DNA of 64,000 nt, taken from the NCBI GenBank assembly GCA_036971475.1, contig JBAIZL010000005.1, positions 180,170,386 to 180,234,385 on the forward strand. The letters are read 5' to 3'. The notes beneath the pieces were generated by a model. That model searched no databases, was not told the DNA's origin, and worked only from the letters and a program-made list of their open reading frames with translations. The position numbers were made by a program, and so were the translations under genes. Shown here in pieces: positions 10,303-21,189 of this stretch (its first letter is position 1; every line of letters begins with the position of its first letter). The stretch comes from Prosapia bicincta. Its lineage: Eukaryota > Arthropoda > Insecta > Hemiptera > Cercopidae.

Positions 10303-11963
10303 GCCACTGATAAGGACCCAACTGCTTCTACTCACCAACTGGAAAAGGCACTTAACAAAATCTCTGAGTGGTCTGAAAAATGGGGACTAACCATTTCAAT
10401 ATAAAAAACTGAAGTATGCGATACTTGCACACAAACTATAAACCAGTTATAAACTTAAATGGAAACGTACTGCGGCATAACCCAAATCCTGTACTTCTGG
10501 GTAATTAACTGGATCCAAAACTACTGTGGAAAGAACATGTCCATTTCATAGCGGACAAATGTGCAAATAGAATAAAAGCGTTGAAAGTTATAGCCAGCAG
10601 GGCATGGGGAGCAGATACATATATATTATGGAATTTTTATTTGTCGTTTGTAAGATCAAAAATCATGTATTGTTGTGAAGTTTGGGGTGGAACAGCTGAA
10701 ACTCATATTCGAAAATTACAAATATTACAGAACTCATCTCTGAGGATTTGTTTGGGTTGTCCAAAAACCACAAGTATACAGTCTATGGAAATTGAACTGT
10801 CAGTCATGCCCTTTGACTTATATATAAAAAACAGAATGTGGAAGAAACATTTTCAGATGAAAGCAATTTCGCTTAACACTCTTTCTAACATTGCATTGGT
10901 AACTAACATCCGACAGTCACTGTTCTACCATCATAACAAACCCTGCGAATCATTAAACACAATGGAATCAAGAAAAATTCCAGTTGTTTTGGAACAACAA
11001 CCCTGGCTTCGAATCCCAATAAAAACCAATCTTGAAATTCCTGGTTCACTCACAAAAGAAGATTCACCTCACCTACTACAATCTGCCGCTATGGAATTGA
11101 TAAACACCACATATAACAACTTTGTAAAAATCTACACAGATGGTTCCGTTGATAAAGAGAACCATAAGGGAGGTGCAGCTTTTCATTGTCCAGAATTAAA
11201 CGAGGATTACTATGTGCCCTGCGATTCCTCTTCAAGCATGAATGCTGAATTGATGGCCTTAAATGCTGCTTTGGTTTTTAGCAATACTATGGATGCACAG
11301 AACATCTGCATTCTCACCGATTCCAGGTCGGCCCTTCAAGTACAGCACACTACAGACTACCATTTTCGAACATCTGAAATAACTAAATTGGTAAAAAACT
11401 TAGAACAGAAAAATATTGTATTTCAATGGATCTCCAGTCATTGTGGTGTTCCTGGGAATGAGGAAGCTGACAGATCTGCGAAGGTGTCTTGCAACTTGTT
11501 TCCATCTCCTGAAAGTTGTTACTCCTTAATTAATTGCAAAGAGGCAGTTGATAAAGAATCTCACATCTGTTGGAGAAAGAAATGGAGAGAATGCAATACT
11601 GGGTGCGAATATTATTCATTACAAAAACAACCTAATGACCCAAAGATCTTCAAGTCATTATCACGTTCAGTGGCATATTTTGCGGCACGAGCTCGTATGG
11701 GACACATTGTCACCAATACATATTTGAAAAGGTTTCATATTACTAACGACTCTATCTGTGGAGTGTGCAAGCAAGAAGAGGAAACATTAGAGCACATACT
11801 TTTGAAGTGTCCTGTAACAGCAGCAACAAGGAGTCCCTTGATAAAACATCTAGGACGGGAATGTACCCTGGACAGAATCTTGAAAGAAAGTTGTTTCTGG
11901 CCATTGGCAGAGTGTGTGTATAGGAGACATCGAGCCATCGAGGCCAACCTTGGAAGCTCGTAA
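10303..11963 (+). pseudogene. retrotransposon polyprotein, 3' part: RT thumb, RNase H, knuckle
   Basis: From 10303 to about 10580 the RT continuation is readable only with stops and a frameshift (SEWSEKWGL-type region). A 460-codon open stretch then runs from 10581 to 11963 in another frame. It begins in the RT thumb (YCCEVWGG). RNase H follows with all four expected acidic residues: D187 (YTDGS), E223 (NAEL), D247 (LTDSRSAL) and D297 (GNEEADRSA). Near the C-terminus a C-x2-C-x8-H-x4-C knuckle (C393, C396, H405, C410) is typical of I-group and R1-group elements. The methionine at 10581 is simply the first after the break and not a real start. Confidence 0.9.
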
Positions 11964-11980
11964 TAAGAAGTAAGAAGTAA

Positions 11981-11995
11981 GTATAATACCGATGC
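11981..11995. repeat. target-site duplication, right copy
   Basis: Exact copy of the 15-mer at 7723-7737, immediately after the short repeat tail of the retrotransposon. Confidence 0.9.
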
Positions 11996-13176
11996 TACCG
12001 AAATAAACAAGGCATACATGTAACCAACCTAGCCACTGTTAATGGCCGAAAAAGTTTTACCCCAGTACATTCACTTTAATCAAGTCGTAATACTAGAAGT
12101 TTGACTTTAAAATGTGGAATTGGAAAAGTCAAAATGTAGAAAACAAATTTATTTGACCCTTTTAAAATCTGGATGATTCTATTAGAAACCTAAGAAACAA
12201 AAAATAAGTAATTTGATTAAATCTTTACTTTTTTGTAACAAAAGATAATTAATTATTTATTTAGATGATTTTAATTTTTTTGGATGTTAAATAATAGCCT
12301 ATTACATAAACAAAATGTATTTAATATTTATAGAAGCACTATGTTTGGAAGCCAAGCTAATATTTTCGTCACAGCTAAATATCGTATGACGCTCACCATG
12401 TAATCTACGGAAACTGATTTGCATAATTTATTGATAAAACTTCATTCAGATTTTGTTTAGGTTATAAAAAAACTTAAGTTACTCGCATTATAATGGGAGA
12501 GATTCTTGATCACCCCGCGTATCCAGTATTGAAGATCTTATTCTGATAACATCCCTTGTAAAGATCATTAATCGATTGTTCTTCGCTATGGGCAGTGTTC
12601 GATTCAAAATAAACGTAAATAGTAGAATTCCAAAATTATATTTTTAAATGGGGTTTCATTTTTAAACTTCAGAATGAATTTTTCAATTTCATTTTTGACA
12701 TGGTAATGAATTTATTTACGTTTAATCAAACGAGTTAACTTCCTAATTTTCTCTTAATAAATAAAATTACATCTCCACAGATTTGCCTCTTACCATGACA
12801 TTTACAAACACTGTGTATTTCTAGTTTTAATCACTTTTAATTTTGACCAAGTACTTGTTTAGGTAAACGTGTTTAAGGGTAATTAGATCTAATTGTTTTG
12901 GTTTCCTTTATCTAATTACTATCTAACATACCCACCACGAGTATTCCTAAGTATTACTTGTATTTAACATGAATTTTTAAAAGTTTGTTAAGTTTTCGTG
13001 AAGTTATCGAATTTTAAAAATAATTTGGTTATGCTTTTCTTTTCACTTTATTAAAGTAAAAAACGATCATACAATGATTTAGAAATACAATTGGCCTAGT
13101 TCATCTGTTAAACACGACCGTTCATTATTCCCCAATACTTAGTAGACACACAGTATTTCATTATTTTTAATGTTGG
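11996..13176. other. AT-rich intergenic DNA, no gene seen
   Basis: No frame above background length, no tandem repeat and no RNA gene that I can see. Confidence 0.6.

Positions 13177-13236
<60 letters not shown>
13176..13236. repeat. (TA)n microsatellite
   Basis: Uninterrupted TA dinucleotides, directly abutting the left arm of the first foldback element. Confidence 0.97.
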
Positions 13237-13239
<3 letters not shown>

Positions 13240-13503
13240 TAAATTAAAAATATTTCAAAAACAAGAATACATTTAATGAATATATTTATCAAAGCTTTTC
13301 GCCGATAAAATAGTACCAGCATCTTCAGGAAAATAATTATCTAATAAAATATTTTTACAAAATTCTGTAATATTAATTTTGTAAAAATATTTTATTAGAT
13401 AATTATTTTCCTGAAGATGCTGGTACTATTTTATCGTTGAAAAGCTTTGAACAAATATATTCATTAAAAATATTCTTGCTTTTGAAATATTTTAAATTTA
13501 TTA
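13237..13503. mobile_element. foldback (inverted-repeat) element 1
   Basis: Two ~127-bp arms (13237-13364 and 13375-13503) are near-perfect reverse complements around a 10-nt spacer, so a transcript from either strand would form a long hairpin. On the minus strand the left arm reads CTGAAGA, T, a stem GCTGGTA/TATCGGC with a CTATTT loop, then GAAAAGC. This resembles the hammerhead ribozyme core. TA microsatellites flank both sides. There is no coding frame. Confidence 0.85.
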
Positions 13504-13539
13504 ACTATATTACAAGAAAAAATATCACCATATTTAATA

Positions 13540-13540
<1 letters not shown>

Positions 13541-13584
<44 letters not shown>

Positions 13585-13598
13585 GTGTGTGTGTGTGT
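13541..13598. repeat. (TA)n(GT)n compound microsatellite
   Basis: TA repeats to about 13580 followed by a short GT run, lying between foldback elements 1 and 2. Confidence 0.95.
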
Positions 13599-13601
13599 TT
13601 A

Positions 13602-13846
13602 AATAAAATTTCATAAACAAGAATTTGTATTTTATTTTTCTATGCGTTGTAGCTTTTCGCTGATTGGTAGTATCTGCGTTATCAAAACTTGCTAAGTACC
13701 TTATACTGTAGTTTTATGACTAAATCTGGACTGTCCAGACGCTATAAGGTACTTAGCAAGTTTTGATAATGCTGATACTACCAATCAGCGAAAACCTTCA
13801 ATCTGTAAAGAAAAATAAAATAGAAATTCTTTTTCATGAAAGTGTT
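13602..13846. mobile_element. foldback (inverted-repeat) element 2
   Basis: Arms 13602-13704 and 13743-13846 are reverse complements with scattered mismatches around a ~38-nt spacer. The right arm on the plus strand has TTGATAA, T, the stem GCTGAT/ATCAGC with an ACTACCA loop, then GAAAAC, the same arrangement as in element 1. A TA-rich stretch (13857-13883) follows. No product is expected. Confidence 0.85.
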
Positions 13847-14009
13847 ATTCAACCATATTATATACATATGTATATATATATAGGAATTTTCTTTTTTTTT
13901 GGCGAATTAGTTTTTGGGTTTAAACCTATTAAGATATGTCTTTGTTAAGTGTTGAATTTTGAATACAAGATATAGTGTTGTCATCAATTACAATGTAAAC
14001 TATAATCTT

Positions 14010-14010
<1 letters not shown>

Positions 14011-14063
<53 letters not shown>
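14011..14063. repeat. (TA)n microsatellite near 3' end of AAA-ATPase-like exon
   Basis: TA dinucleotides bounded by TTACAAT on the left and ATTGTAAA on the right, so the whole block is palindromic. It begins about 60 bp beyond the stop codon of the minus-strand gene. Confidence 0.95.
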
Positions 14064-14065
<2 letters not shown>

Positions 14066-14125
14066 AAATTTATATACTATATAAATAAATGTATATTGTG
14101 AAGTTAACATTTGTAGAACTTACCA

Positions 14126-16060
14126 TTATGACAAAATAGTAGGCGCCCTGGGATTATCGTTGGGAAGTATTTTTCTTGAATAAGCAAGGCTGACTTTTTT
14201 TATCGTTTCATTGTTCTTCGTTATCCACTCCCCTAAGCAAATGCCAAGGTAAACGGTGTGTTCTTTCCTTAGAAACACCGAATGTCGGTTGTAGCTAATT
14301 TCGTAAAGCGCTTGTAGTGCGCACTCATTCATTTGCTTGTCTAAATTAGCCAATGGTAGCTTTTCTTCTAATTGTGTGGTCGCTAAATAAAACCTGACGT
14401 CATATTTGTTGTTAAAATAAAACATGAACCGCCTGGTACCACCTTTGGGCTTCATTTTCTTCAGGATGTATTTATTACAGAGAGATCCGTACATATCTAA
14501 CGACAAATCATCGATTCCGGAAGAAGCGTATTTAGATTGGTTTAGATATATATTCAAAATGTCGAAGAGACTATCGAATTCAGGTTTTGAGCAACTCGAT
14601 TCTGATATATCATCAATACTTCCGGCCAACATATCGAGTGTGTTTATTTTATACTCGTGCTTCAGCATCACACTTTCATGTAGCATTATTAATAGTTGTT
14701 TCTTTCTGTCTAAATTCGGTATTTTAATAAAAAATTGTACACGGAATATTTTGTAATTAAAATTTTCATGCATACGCGTATTCTGGGTTACATAGCCAAG
14801 ATTGAGTAAAAAGTTGAAGACGACGCAGTAACTGTCTATCTTGGTACTGTCCTTGTATTGGTTTATTAGCGATTTCAGTTTAACAACAAGTTCTTTCGTA
14901 AAGCGGAAGTGAATTCGTAAATCTATTTTTTTATTTTCGATCATGTTTATCAACCCCAACCGAACGTCTGATGAAAAAAATAACGGGACGAGAGAATTAT
15001 ACAAATTTGGTTTCCAGTTGAACTGTAAAGAATCTTTTACGCCAAGTTTTTTGCGTTTTATGTAAACGAGTACATCGTGTATATTGAAGAGATATGTGTC
15101 TTCTCGAATTTTAGCGTAGCCTCCGTACCTGTCCCAGATTGATTCAAGGACCATTTCCGATTCGCCCATATCCTTGAAAATTTTGTCCATAAGTTTCGCC
15201 AGTTCTTTGTGCGTGATGCCGTAATAGTCAGAGTAAATATGATCGGAAAAGAAAGCGTAATCCTTGAGTTTTGTGTCAGTCGACAACCCCGCTCCAGACA
15301 GCTGCAGAACGCTCGTAAAGAAAACCTTTTCGACGTATCGATTAGGGGCGCTTGTTTTTAGAAATGGCGAGTGCAGGTCCTGGAAGAAATTCAAGATCTC
15401 GTCGGTGTCGTTGGGATTTTGAAAAATAATAGCGTCTACAAAGGCATCATAATGATCAATCAACACTACTACCTTCTTCTTAAAGTGCCTGTACAAGGCG
15501 GCAAGTAGCAGGGAGTAGCCGTTGATGATGTAGTCAGCGTCCAGCCGGTAGTTTAGCTTCAGCACGATGTACTGCTTGAAGTCATCCTTTAAAAGGTTTT
15601 CTACCCAAATTTCACGGTTGCGTAGCAAGTATTTGTGCTGTTTGAATATTTCCTGAAGGACAGAGCTCATCTGCATTAGGGTGTCTTCGTAAGATTCCAC
15701 GTTACAAATTTTTCCATAGTCGATGAACACAACCGGATACTTACCGAAGTGTTTCATGAAAAACTTCTTTTCCTTTTTGTAAAATTGAGTATTTTTAAAT
15801 ATCTTAAAATTAGCTGTTTTCTTTTTATTGCGTATTTCAGTCACATCTTCGTCTTCTACTTCAATTTCCAAGAAATGTTTTAGCATTTGGAGATTTAAAG
15901 TCTTCCCAAATTTATGTGGAGCTGATACACACACTTTCTTGTGCTCATCTTTCAAAAATTTCTTTATGAACATGGTTTTGTCAATGTAATATTTCGATTT
16001 TACAGCTTCCGAAAAATTTGGATCGGACAAAACTTTATCCCATTCCTGTAAAATAAACAT
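14126..16060 (-). CDS. AAA-ATPase-like protein with degenerate PD-(D/E)XK-like C-terminus
   Basis: 644 codons, uninterrupted. Residues 24-36 (YYIDKTMFIKKFL) and the P-loop-like APHKFGKTLNL at 47-57 match the N-terminus of AAA-ATPase-like (PF09820) proteins. Walker B is VVVLIDHYD at 197-205; the family normally has D-E-Y-D, so the acidic residue after the aspartate is histidine. RYGGY (311-315) and the following FNIHDVLVYI match the family's YxGY...NP-svl segment. Residues ~440-630 follow the layout of the PD-(D/E)XK domain PF08011: FIKIPNL, then GGTRRF at 540-545, then ALQALYEISY and HTVYLGICLG. The expected R-x-D and E-x-K residues read RRFM and FYLATT. A TTTATTTTACAG acceptor lies just before residue 6, so MFILQ may be intronic and the true start may lie in an unseen upstream exon. 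The TAA is followed two bases later by a consensus donor (GTAAGT, 14123-14118). ATPase and nuclease activity are doubtful; role unknown. The family is common in bacteria, and scattered insect members suggest old transfer (inference). Confidence 0.8.
   Translation of the reverse strand: MFILQEWDKVLSDPNFSEAVKSKYYIDKTMFIKKFLKDEHKKVCVSAPHKFGKTLNLQMLKHFLEIEVEDEDVTEIRNKKKTANFKIFKNTQFYKKEKKFFMKHFGKYPVVFIDYGKICNVESYEDTLMQMSSVLQEIFKQHKYLLRNREIWVENLLKDDFKQYIVLKLNYRLDADYIINGYSLLLAALYRHFKKKVVVLIDHYDAFVDAIIFQNPNDTDEILNFFQDLHSPFLKTSAPNRYVEKVFFTSVLQLSGAGLSTDTKLKDYAFFSDHIYSDYYGITHKELAKLMDKIFKDMGESEMVLESIWDRYGGYAKIREDTYLFNIHDVLVYIKRKKLGVKDSLQFNWKPNLYNSLVPLFFSSDVRLGLINMIENKKIDLRIHFRFTKELVVKLKSLINQYKDSTKIDSYCVVFNFLLNLGYVTQNTRMHENFNYKIFRVQFFIKIPNLDRKKQLLIMLHESVMLKHEYKINTLDMLAGSIDDISESSCSKPEFDSLFDILNIYLNQSKYASSGIDDLSLDMYGSLCNKYILKKMKPKGGTRRFMFYFNNKYDVRFYLATTQLEEKLPLANLDKQMNECALQALYEISYNRHSVFLRKEHTVYLGICLGEWITKNNETIKKVSLAYSRKILPNDNPRAPTILS
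16044..16060 (-). other. splice acceptor candidate of the AAA-ATPase-like exon
   Basis: Read on the minus strand: a pyrimidine-rich tract ending TTTATTTTACAG, with the exon beginning at 16045 (GAATGGGAT). The reading frame is open across the junction. A donor candidate ATTCAT/GTAAGTG (GT at 16514-16515) lies ~470 bp upstream in a compatible phase, but its short upstream frame has no ATG. Confidence 0.5.
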
Positions 16061-16063
16061 GTC

Positions 16064-16545
16064 CGCTCGGTAAGTATTTGAAATTGTATAAAAGATTTTT
16101 GTTTTTAGTTTTTAAAATAACTTATTCCCAGTAAAAATAGTTTTGCTATAGATCGAACTACGGTAGCATACTAGTATCTAGCTAAAGCTATATTATTTGT
16201 AATTTAACGTCGGTAAAAACATTCTTATTTAAAGAATGTCTTATGATAATAGAATTTACCACTACAGGATTAAATTTAATATAAAACGATAAAAATAAAG
16301 GTTTTACTATTATTTACCAGCAGGGATTAACTTTATTTAGGCCGGAATTATTGATATACAAAGATTATCTTGCATAATCTGTAGTTTTAAAAATATCTTA
16401 AATGACTTTTCTCACAGAGGAGATTTTAAAACAATTAGGCCTACTTCCAAAAATTTCTCCATACTTTACTTGTTTATTACTACAAGTACTAAAGCAATTT
16501 ACTATAGACACTTACATGAATTATTTCAGATTCGTCTTTAGTAAT
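16064..16545. other. AT-rich sequence upstream of AAA-ATPase-like exon
   Basis: Possibly intronic or promoter DNA of the minus-strand gene. No other feature is visible. Confidence 0.4.
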
Positions 16546-17005
16546 CCAATGCCATAGCCGTAGGTGATGTAGTCGTGTCTAGTGTGGATATCTTAGCAAT
16601 AGGTAAGAAGCATTATGTATTGTGATCGTGGATAGCGTGGCTGTGAATAGTATGATTGTATCTAGTGTAGTCTTGAGTACAGTTGCACAGATATCTTGAC
16701 CGAATGTAAGTAGTATTATGTACTTAGTCGTGGATTGCGTGGATGTGAGTAGTGTGCTTGTGTCTAGTGTGGTAGTGAGTACAATGGCATGAATAACTTG
16801 GCAGTAGTTAAAAAGGATTGTGTGTAGTCGTGGATGGCGTAGCTGTGACTAGTGTGATTGTGTCTAGAGTGGTCGTGAGTATAGTGCCATGTATGTCTAG
16901 GCAGTAGGTAAGAAGGATTGTGTACTATGGTCCTGGATGACGTGGCTGCGAGTAGTGTCATTATGTCTAGTGTGGTCGCGAGTACAGTATGCAACGGCCA
17001 AAATG
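16546..17005. repeat. 103-bp minisatellite, block 1 (about 4.5 copies)
   Basis: Same family as block 2 at 19215-20840. Diagnostic words are GTGTGGTCGTGAGTA, ATGGATATCTTGGCAGTAGG and GTAAGTAGCATTGTGTA. Copies here are diverged. Confidence 0.9.
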
Positions 17006-19214
17006 ACCGATACATGAAATATGGTAATAGTACAGAATATGTAACTAGGTTTAAGTGCCTAATATTGAAATTATTTTAAATTAATGATATAAACAATGGT
17101 AAATAAAGGGAAAAGAAATGTAAACAGATTTACTTAACACTAAATTAGAAAAACTGTGAGTGTTAAAATATATTATCAACAAACATAACCCTAAATATGC
17201 CAAAGCGTAATCGACCGGTTTAAATAAAACAGTAAAAGTGTAGTTAGTAGAACTATGACAAAGTGTCTAATATTAAATTAAATTTGGGCTAAATAAACTG
17301 GAGACCAAATTGTGATCAGTAAAAGAAACAACAAATTGTGATCAGTAAGAAAGAAAGAAACAAATTGTGATCAGTAAAATATATTAAACAAAACTATAAC
17401 TTGAAAAGGGCTAGCCTAAATAACGGGTGCCAATAAGAGGGTAATTGTGTAGTCTACGGAACCAGGCCAAAAGCCCTAATACAATTTTAACCAAATATAA
17501 TAATGAATAGTGAATATAAGAAAAAGAAGTGTATGGAGAGTAACTTAGGCCTAGCTAGGGAAAATTATAAATTCTTTAAATGTAATAATCGTAATCTAAA
17601 ATGGTAAAGCCTAGAATTGAGGTTAGGAATTAAAGTATATTTTACTTGGTTCAAAAAGAGTGTAGAGAGATTGTTTATAAGATTTGGCCACACTGAGGAA
17701 CAGCGCTGCCGACGTAATGTGATATATGGAAAGGAAGAGTAAATTAAATAAATTGAAAGAAATATAGACAAATAAATTATTAAAATGAAAGTTAAATAAT
17801 TAAAGTAAAACATTACATTGGGGAAAAGACGTTCATAAAAATCGGAAAAAATAAGTTGAGCGAATACAAGCAGAATGGGTTCAAGATTAAAAATAAATAA
17901 TACGGTTACCATGGTAACAGAATTCCCATTGGTTTAAAATTTAAGATGGACGTAATGACGTAGGAGTTTGGTCTTTTGGAGAAGAACGCGTGCTTTGTCG
18001 AGGTAACGCTTGAAAGGAGAGTAGTGTCTGGTCCGCCATCAGGAGTAGTCGTGTTTTACGAGGAAGCGAAGTTAAAGATCCAATATGTTGTAATAAAGTG
18101 ACCGTATGAAGTGCTTCGATGTTACACGGGAGGGTAAAGGTATTTGGGCAGATGCTCAAATATCATCATATCATATCGACCAAGAAAATGCCCAAACACC
18201 GGACTTTGAGAATTTCACTGACTCCATGCAAGAAAACAACAAAATTTCAAGAAAGAAAGGGATAAGGCCCAAGAGTTAACCACTTTTAGAAGATACTTCA
18301 CCCTTTGTAGTACAAGGTCATATAAACAATTCAATTTTTTTCAATAAATCTGTATTTTCAAATATATTAAATTCAAGTAAAAATTAAATAAAAATTGAAT
18401 AGTTTAAGGGAGAGAAACTTGTCATAGGTTACCTAAATTAACTTATAAATATTCTAAATTGATTTCCATTTAACCGTTTGCCTGAAATAGAAATTAACGT
18501 ATTAAGTTTGATTGATATCAAATATGGCTTTATTCTCGAAGAACGGGTAGAAATCCTTTATCAACACAGTAGATAAGTATGAATAGGAGTGAAAATAAAT
18601 GAAGCTTTTATTAAAAATGCATAGCCTAGTATAACTAACTAGGGTAACCTAAGAATAGGTAAATGTTAACAAGACTCTGGTATGGAATTGAATGAAGTTT
18701 GTATTAAAAGGCATAGCCTATTGTAACTAGATAGATTAATCTTGAAATGTTTGAATATTAACAAGACTCTGAGATATGTGAAATTTAACTGGGATTAACA
18801 AAAATATGTATAAAATTAACTATGATAATTGAAATTGAGTAAATGTTAGCATATACGTAGTATGAACTTTCAGCTTTTGATAATATTAGAAAAGTATAGG
18901 GTAGATATAAATATATATGTGTAAGTTGACAATAATAATGTAGATTTAATAAGGAAACATATTCTACACTATTAACCTGAAACTAGATAGGCAGGTTGAG
19001 TATAATTTTAGGATAGATAAAACTTAAGAAGATAAATCCTGTAAAATAACATAAACTAAAAAATAATAAATTCGAATGTAAAATAAAACATTTATATTTT
19101 CTAATTAGCTCTGTTTTCAGTTAAGATAAAATAAATTCACTATTTATCCAATTGTAGTCTTTAAGTCACAAGTGTCTTTCAAACAATCCACTACCCATTG
19201 GAAGTTTCCAGTAT
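17006..19214. other. AT-rich spacer between minisatellite blocks
   Basis: No gene seen. It holds three copies of a ~28-bp word with CAAATTGTGATCAGTAA (17305-17378) and two diverged ~95-bp direct repeats (about 18590-18685 and 18686-18780) sharing GCATAGCCTA and TTAACAAGACTCTG. Short minus-strand frames at 17565-17912 and 17941-18159 have no recognisable content. Confidence 0.55.
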
Positions 19215-20840
19215 TGAGTAATATGGTCTTGATTGCGTACCTGTGAGTAGTGTGGTTTTGTCTAGTGTCGTCGAGAGTATAGTGGCATGAATATGTTGGC
19301 AGTGGGTAAGTAGTATTGTGTATTATGGTCGTGGATTGCGTTACTGTGAGTAGTGTGGTTGCGTCTAGGTTGGTCGTCAATATAGTGGTATGTATATCTT
19401 AGCGATAGGTAAGCAGTATTGTGTTTTGTGATTGTGGATAGCGTGTCTGAGAGTAGTGCGGTTGTTCCTAGTGTGGTCTTGAGTTTAGTGACATGGATAT
19501 CTTATAAATAGGCAAGTAGTATTGTGTAATAGGGTTGTTATTGCGTTGCTGTGAGTAGTGTGGTTGTGTTTAATGTAGTCGTCAGTATAGTGGCATGGAT
19601 GCCATGGGAGTCGGGAAGTAGCATTGTGTACCGCGGTCGTGGATTACGTGAATGTGAGTAGTGTAGTCGTGATTATCGTGGCACGAACAGGCCCTTTCTT
19701 TGCGGTAGGTAAGTAGCATTGTGTAATATACGAGTAGTCGTGGATTGCGTGGGTGTGAGTAGTGTGGTTGTGTCTAGTGTGTTTGTGAGTATAGTGGCAT
19801 GGATATCTTAGCAGTAGGTAAGTAGCATTGTGTAATATGGTCCTGAATTGCGTTGCGGCGAGTAGTGTGGTTGTTTCTAGTGTGGTCGTGAGTTTAGTGG
19901 CATGGATATCTTGGCAGTAGGTAAGTAGCACTGTATACTCTGGTCGTGGAATGCGTGACTTTCAGTAGTGTGGTTTTGTCTAGTGTGTTCGTGAGTATGG
20001 TTGTATGGATATCTTGGCAGTAGGTAAGTATCATTGTGTACTGTGGTCATGGATTACATGACTGTGAGTAGTGTGTTTGTGTCTAGTGTGGTTGTAAGTA
20101 TAGTCGTATGGATATCTTGGTAGTAGGTAAGTACCATTGTGTACTGTGGTCTGAGTAGTGTAGTTGTGAGTACACTGGCATGGATATGTTGGCAGTAGGT
20201 AAGTAGCATTGTATACTGTGGTCATGGATTGTGGGACTGTGAGTAGTTTGGTTGAGTCTAGTGAGGTCGTTAGTACACTGGCATGGATATGTTGACAGTA
20301 GGTAAGTAGCACTGTATACTCTGGTCGTGAATTGCGTTACTGTGAATAGTTTGGTTGAGTCTAGTGAGGTCGTGAGTAGACTGGCATGGATATGTTGGCA
20401 GTAGGTAAGTAGCACTGAATACTGTGGTCATGGATTGTGTGACTGTAAGTAGTTTGGTTGAGTCTAGTGAGGTCGTGAGTACACTGGCATGGATATGTTG
20501 GCAGTAGGTAAGTAGCACTGTATACTGTGGTCGTGGATTGTGTGACTGTGAGTAGTTTGGTTGAGTCTAGTGAGGTCGTGAGTACACTGGCATGGATATG
20601 TTGGCAGTAGGTAAGTAGCACTGTATACTCTGGTCCTGGATTGCGTCACTGTGAGTAGTTTGGTTTTGTATAGCGTTTTCGTGAGTATAGTGGCATGGAT
20701 ATCCTAGCAGAAGGTAAGTAGCATTGTGTCTGTGGTCGTGGATTGCGTTACTGTGAGTAGTTTGGTTGTGTATAGTGTGGTCGTGAGTATAGTGGCATGG
20801 ATATCCTAGCAGTCTGTAAGTAATATTGTGCATTGTGGTC
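19215..20840. repeat. 103-bp minisatellite, block 2 (about 16 copies)
   Basis: The unit is 103 bp in the homogeneous core (about 20280-20640) and contains GGATATGTTGGCAGTAGG, TAAGTAGCACTGTATACT and GGTTGAGTCTAGTGAGG. Because 103 is not a multiple of three, each unit shifts frame. This explains the ladder of overlapping minus-strand frames, which are not genes. Divergence increases to both sides. Confidence 0.95.
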
Positions 20841-21185
20841 GTGGATACAGTGGCAGTGAGTAGTGTGATCGCGAATAGCGTGGCTGTTGATAGTATGGCA
20901 GTGTCTAGTGTAGCAAATTGAAGCGTGGTAGTAGTTATGTAACATTGTGTACCGTGGATGTGGGTAGTGTGGTGGTAGATAACACGGTTGTGGGTAGTGC
21001 AGTTGTGTGAAGTGTAGTCAATTGAAGGATGACAGCATAATTAAGTATCATTGTGGACGGTGGCCGTAGTAAGTGTTGTCGTGAATATCGTGGTTGTGGA
21101 TAGCGTTTCTGTGGGTAGTGTAGCTGCATAAAGCTTGGCTGTTGATAGCGTCGTTGTGGGTATTGTATTTGTGAATAGCATGGCT
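20841..21185. repeat. diverged edge of the 103-bp minisatellite
   Basis: Short phrases such as GTGTAG, GATAGCGTGGCTGT and GTGGGTAGTG recur irregularly, as expected of decayed or sub-repeat copies. Confidence 0.7.
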
Positions 21186-21189
21186 CTCT

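Larger units (their letters stand above)
7738..11980 (+). mobile_element. I/Ingi-like non-LTR retrotransposon, nearly full length, inactive
   Basis: The element is about 4.24 kb and flanked by an exact 15-bp target-site duplication. In order it has a 5' HDV-like ribozyme, one long frame (apurinic-type endonuclease, reverse transcriptase, RNase H, CCHC-like knuckle) and a short 3' tail of AGTAAGA-type repeats (11961-11980) in place of poly(A). Endonuclease plus RT plus RNase H places it in the I group (I, Nimb, Ingi/Vingi). The lack of a separate gag frame and the Pr77-like 5' end favour Ingi-like, which is inference. No gene-sized space precedes the frame. The frame is broken in the RT region, so the copy cannot mobilise itself. 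Exact flanks and few lesions point to a fairly recent insertion. Confidence 0.9.

Noticed and set aside
20031..20833. Ladder of overlapping 60-110-codon minus-strand frames
   Set aside because: Each is the same satellite unit read in successive frames, because 103 bp is not divisible by three.
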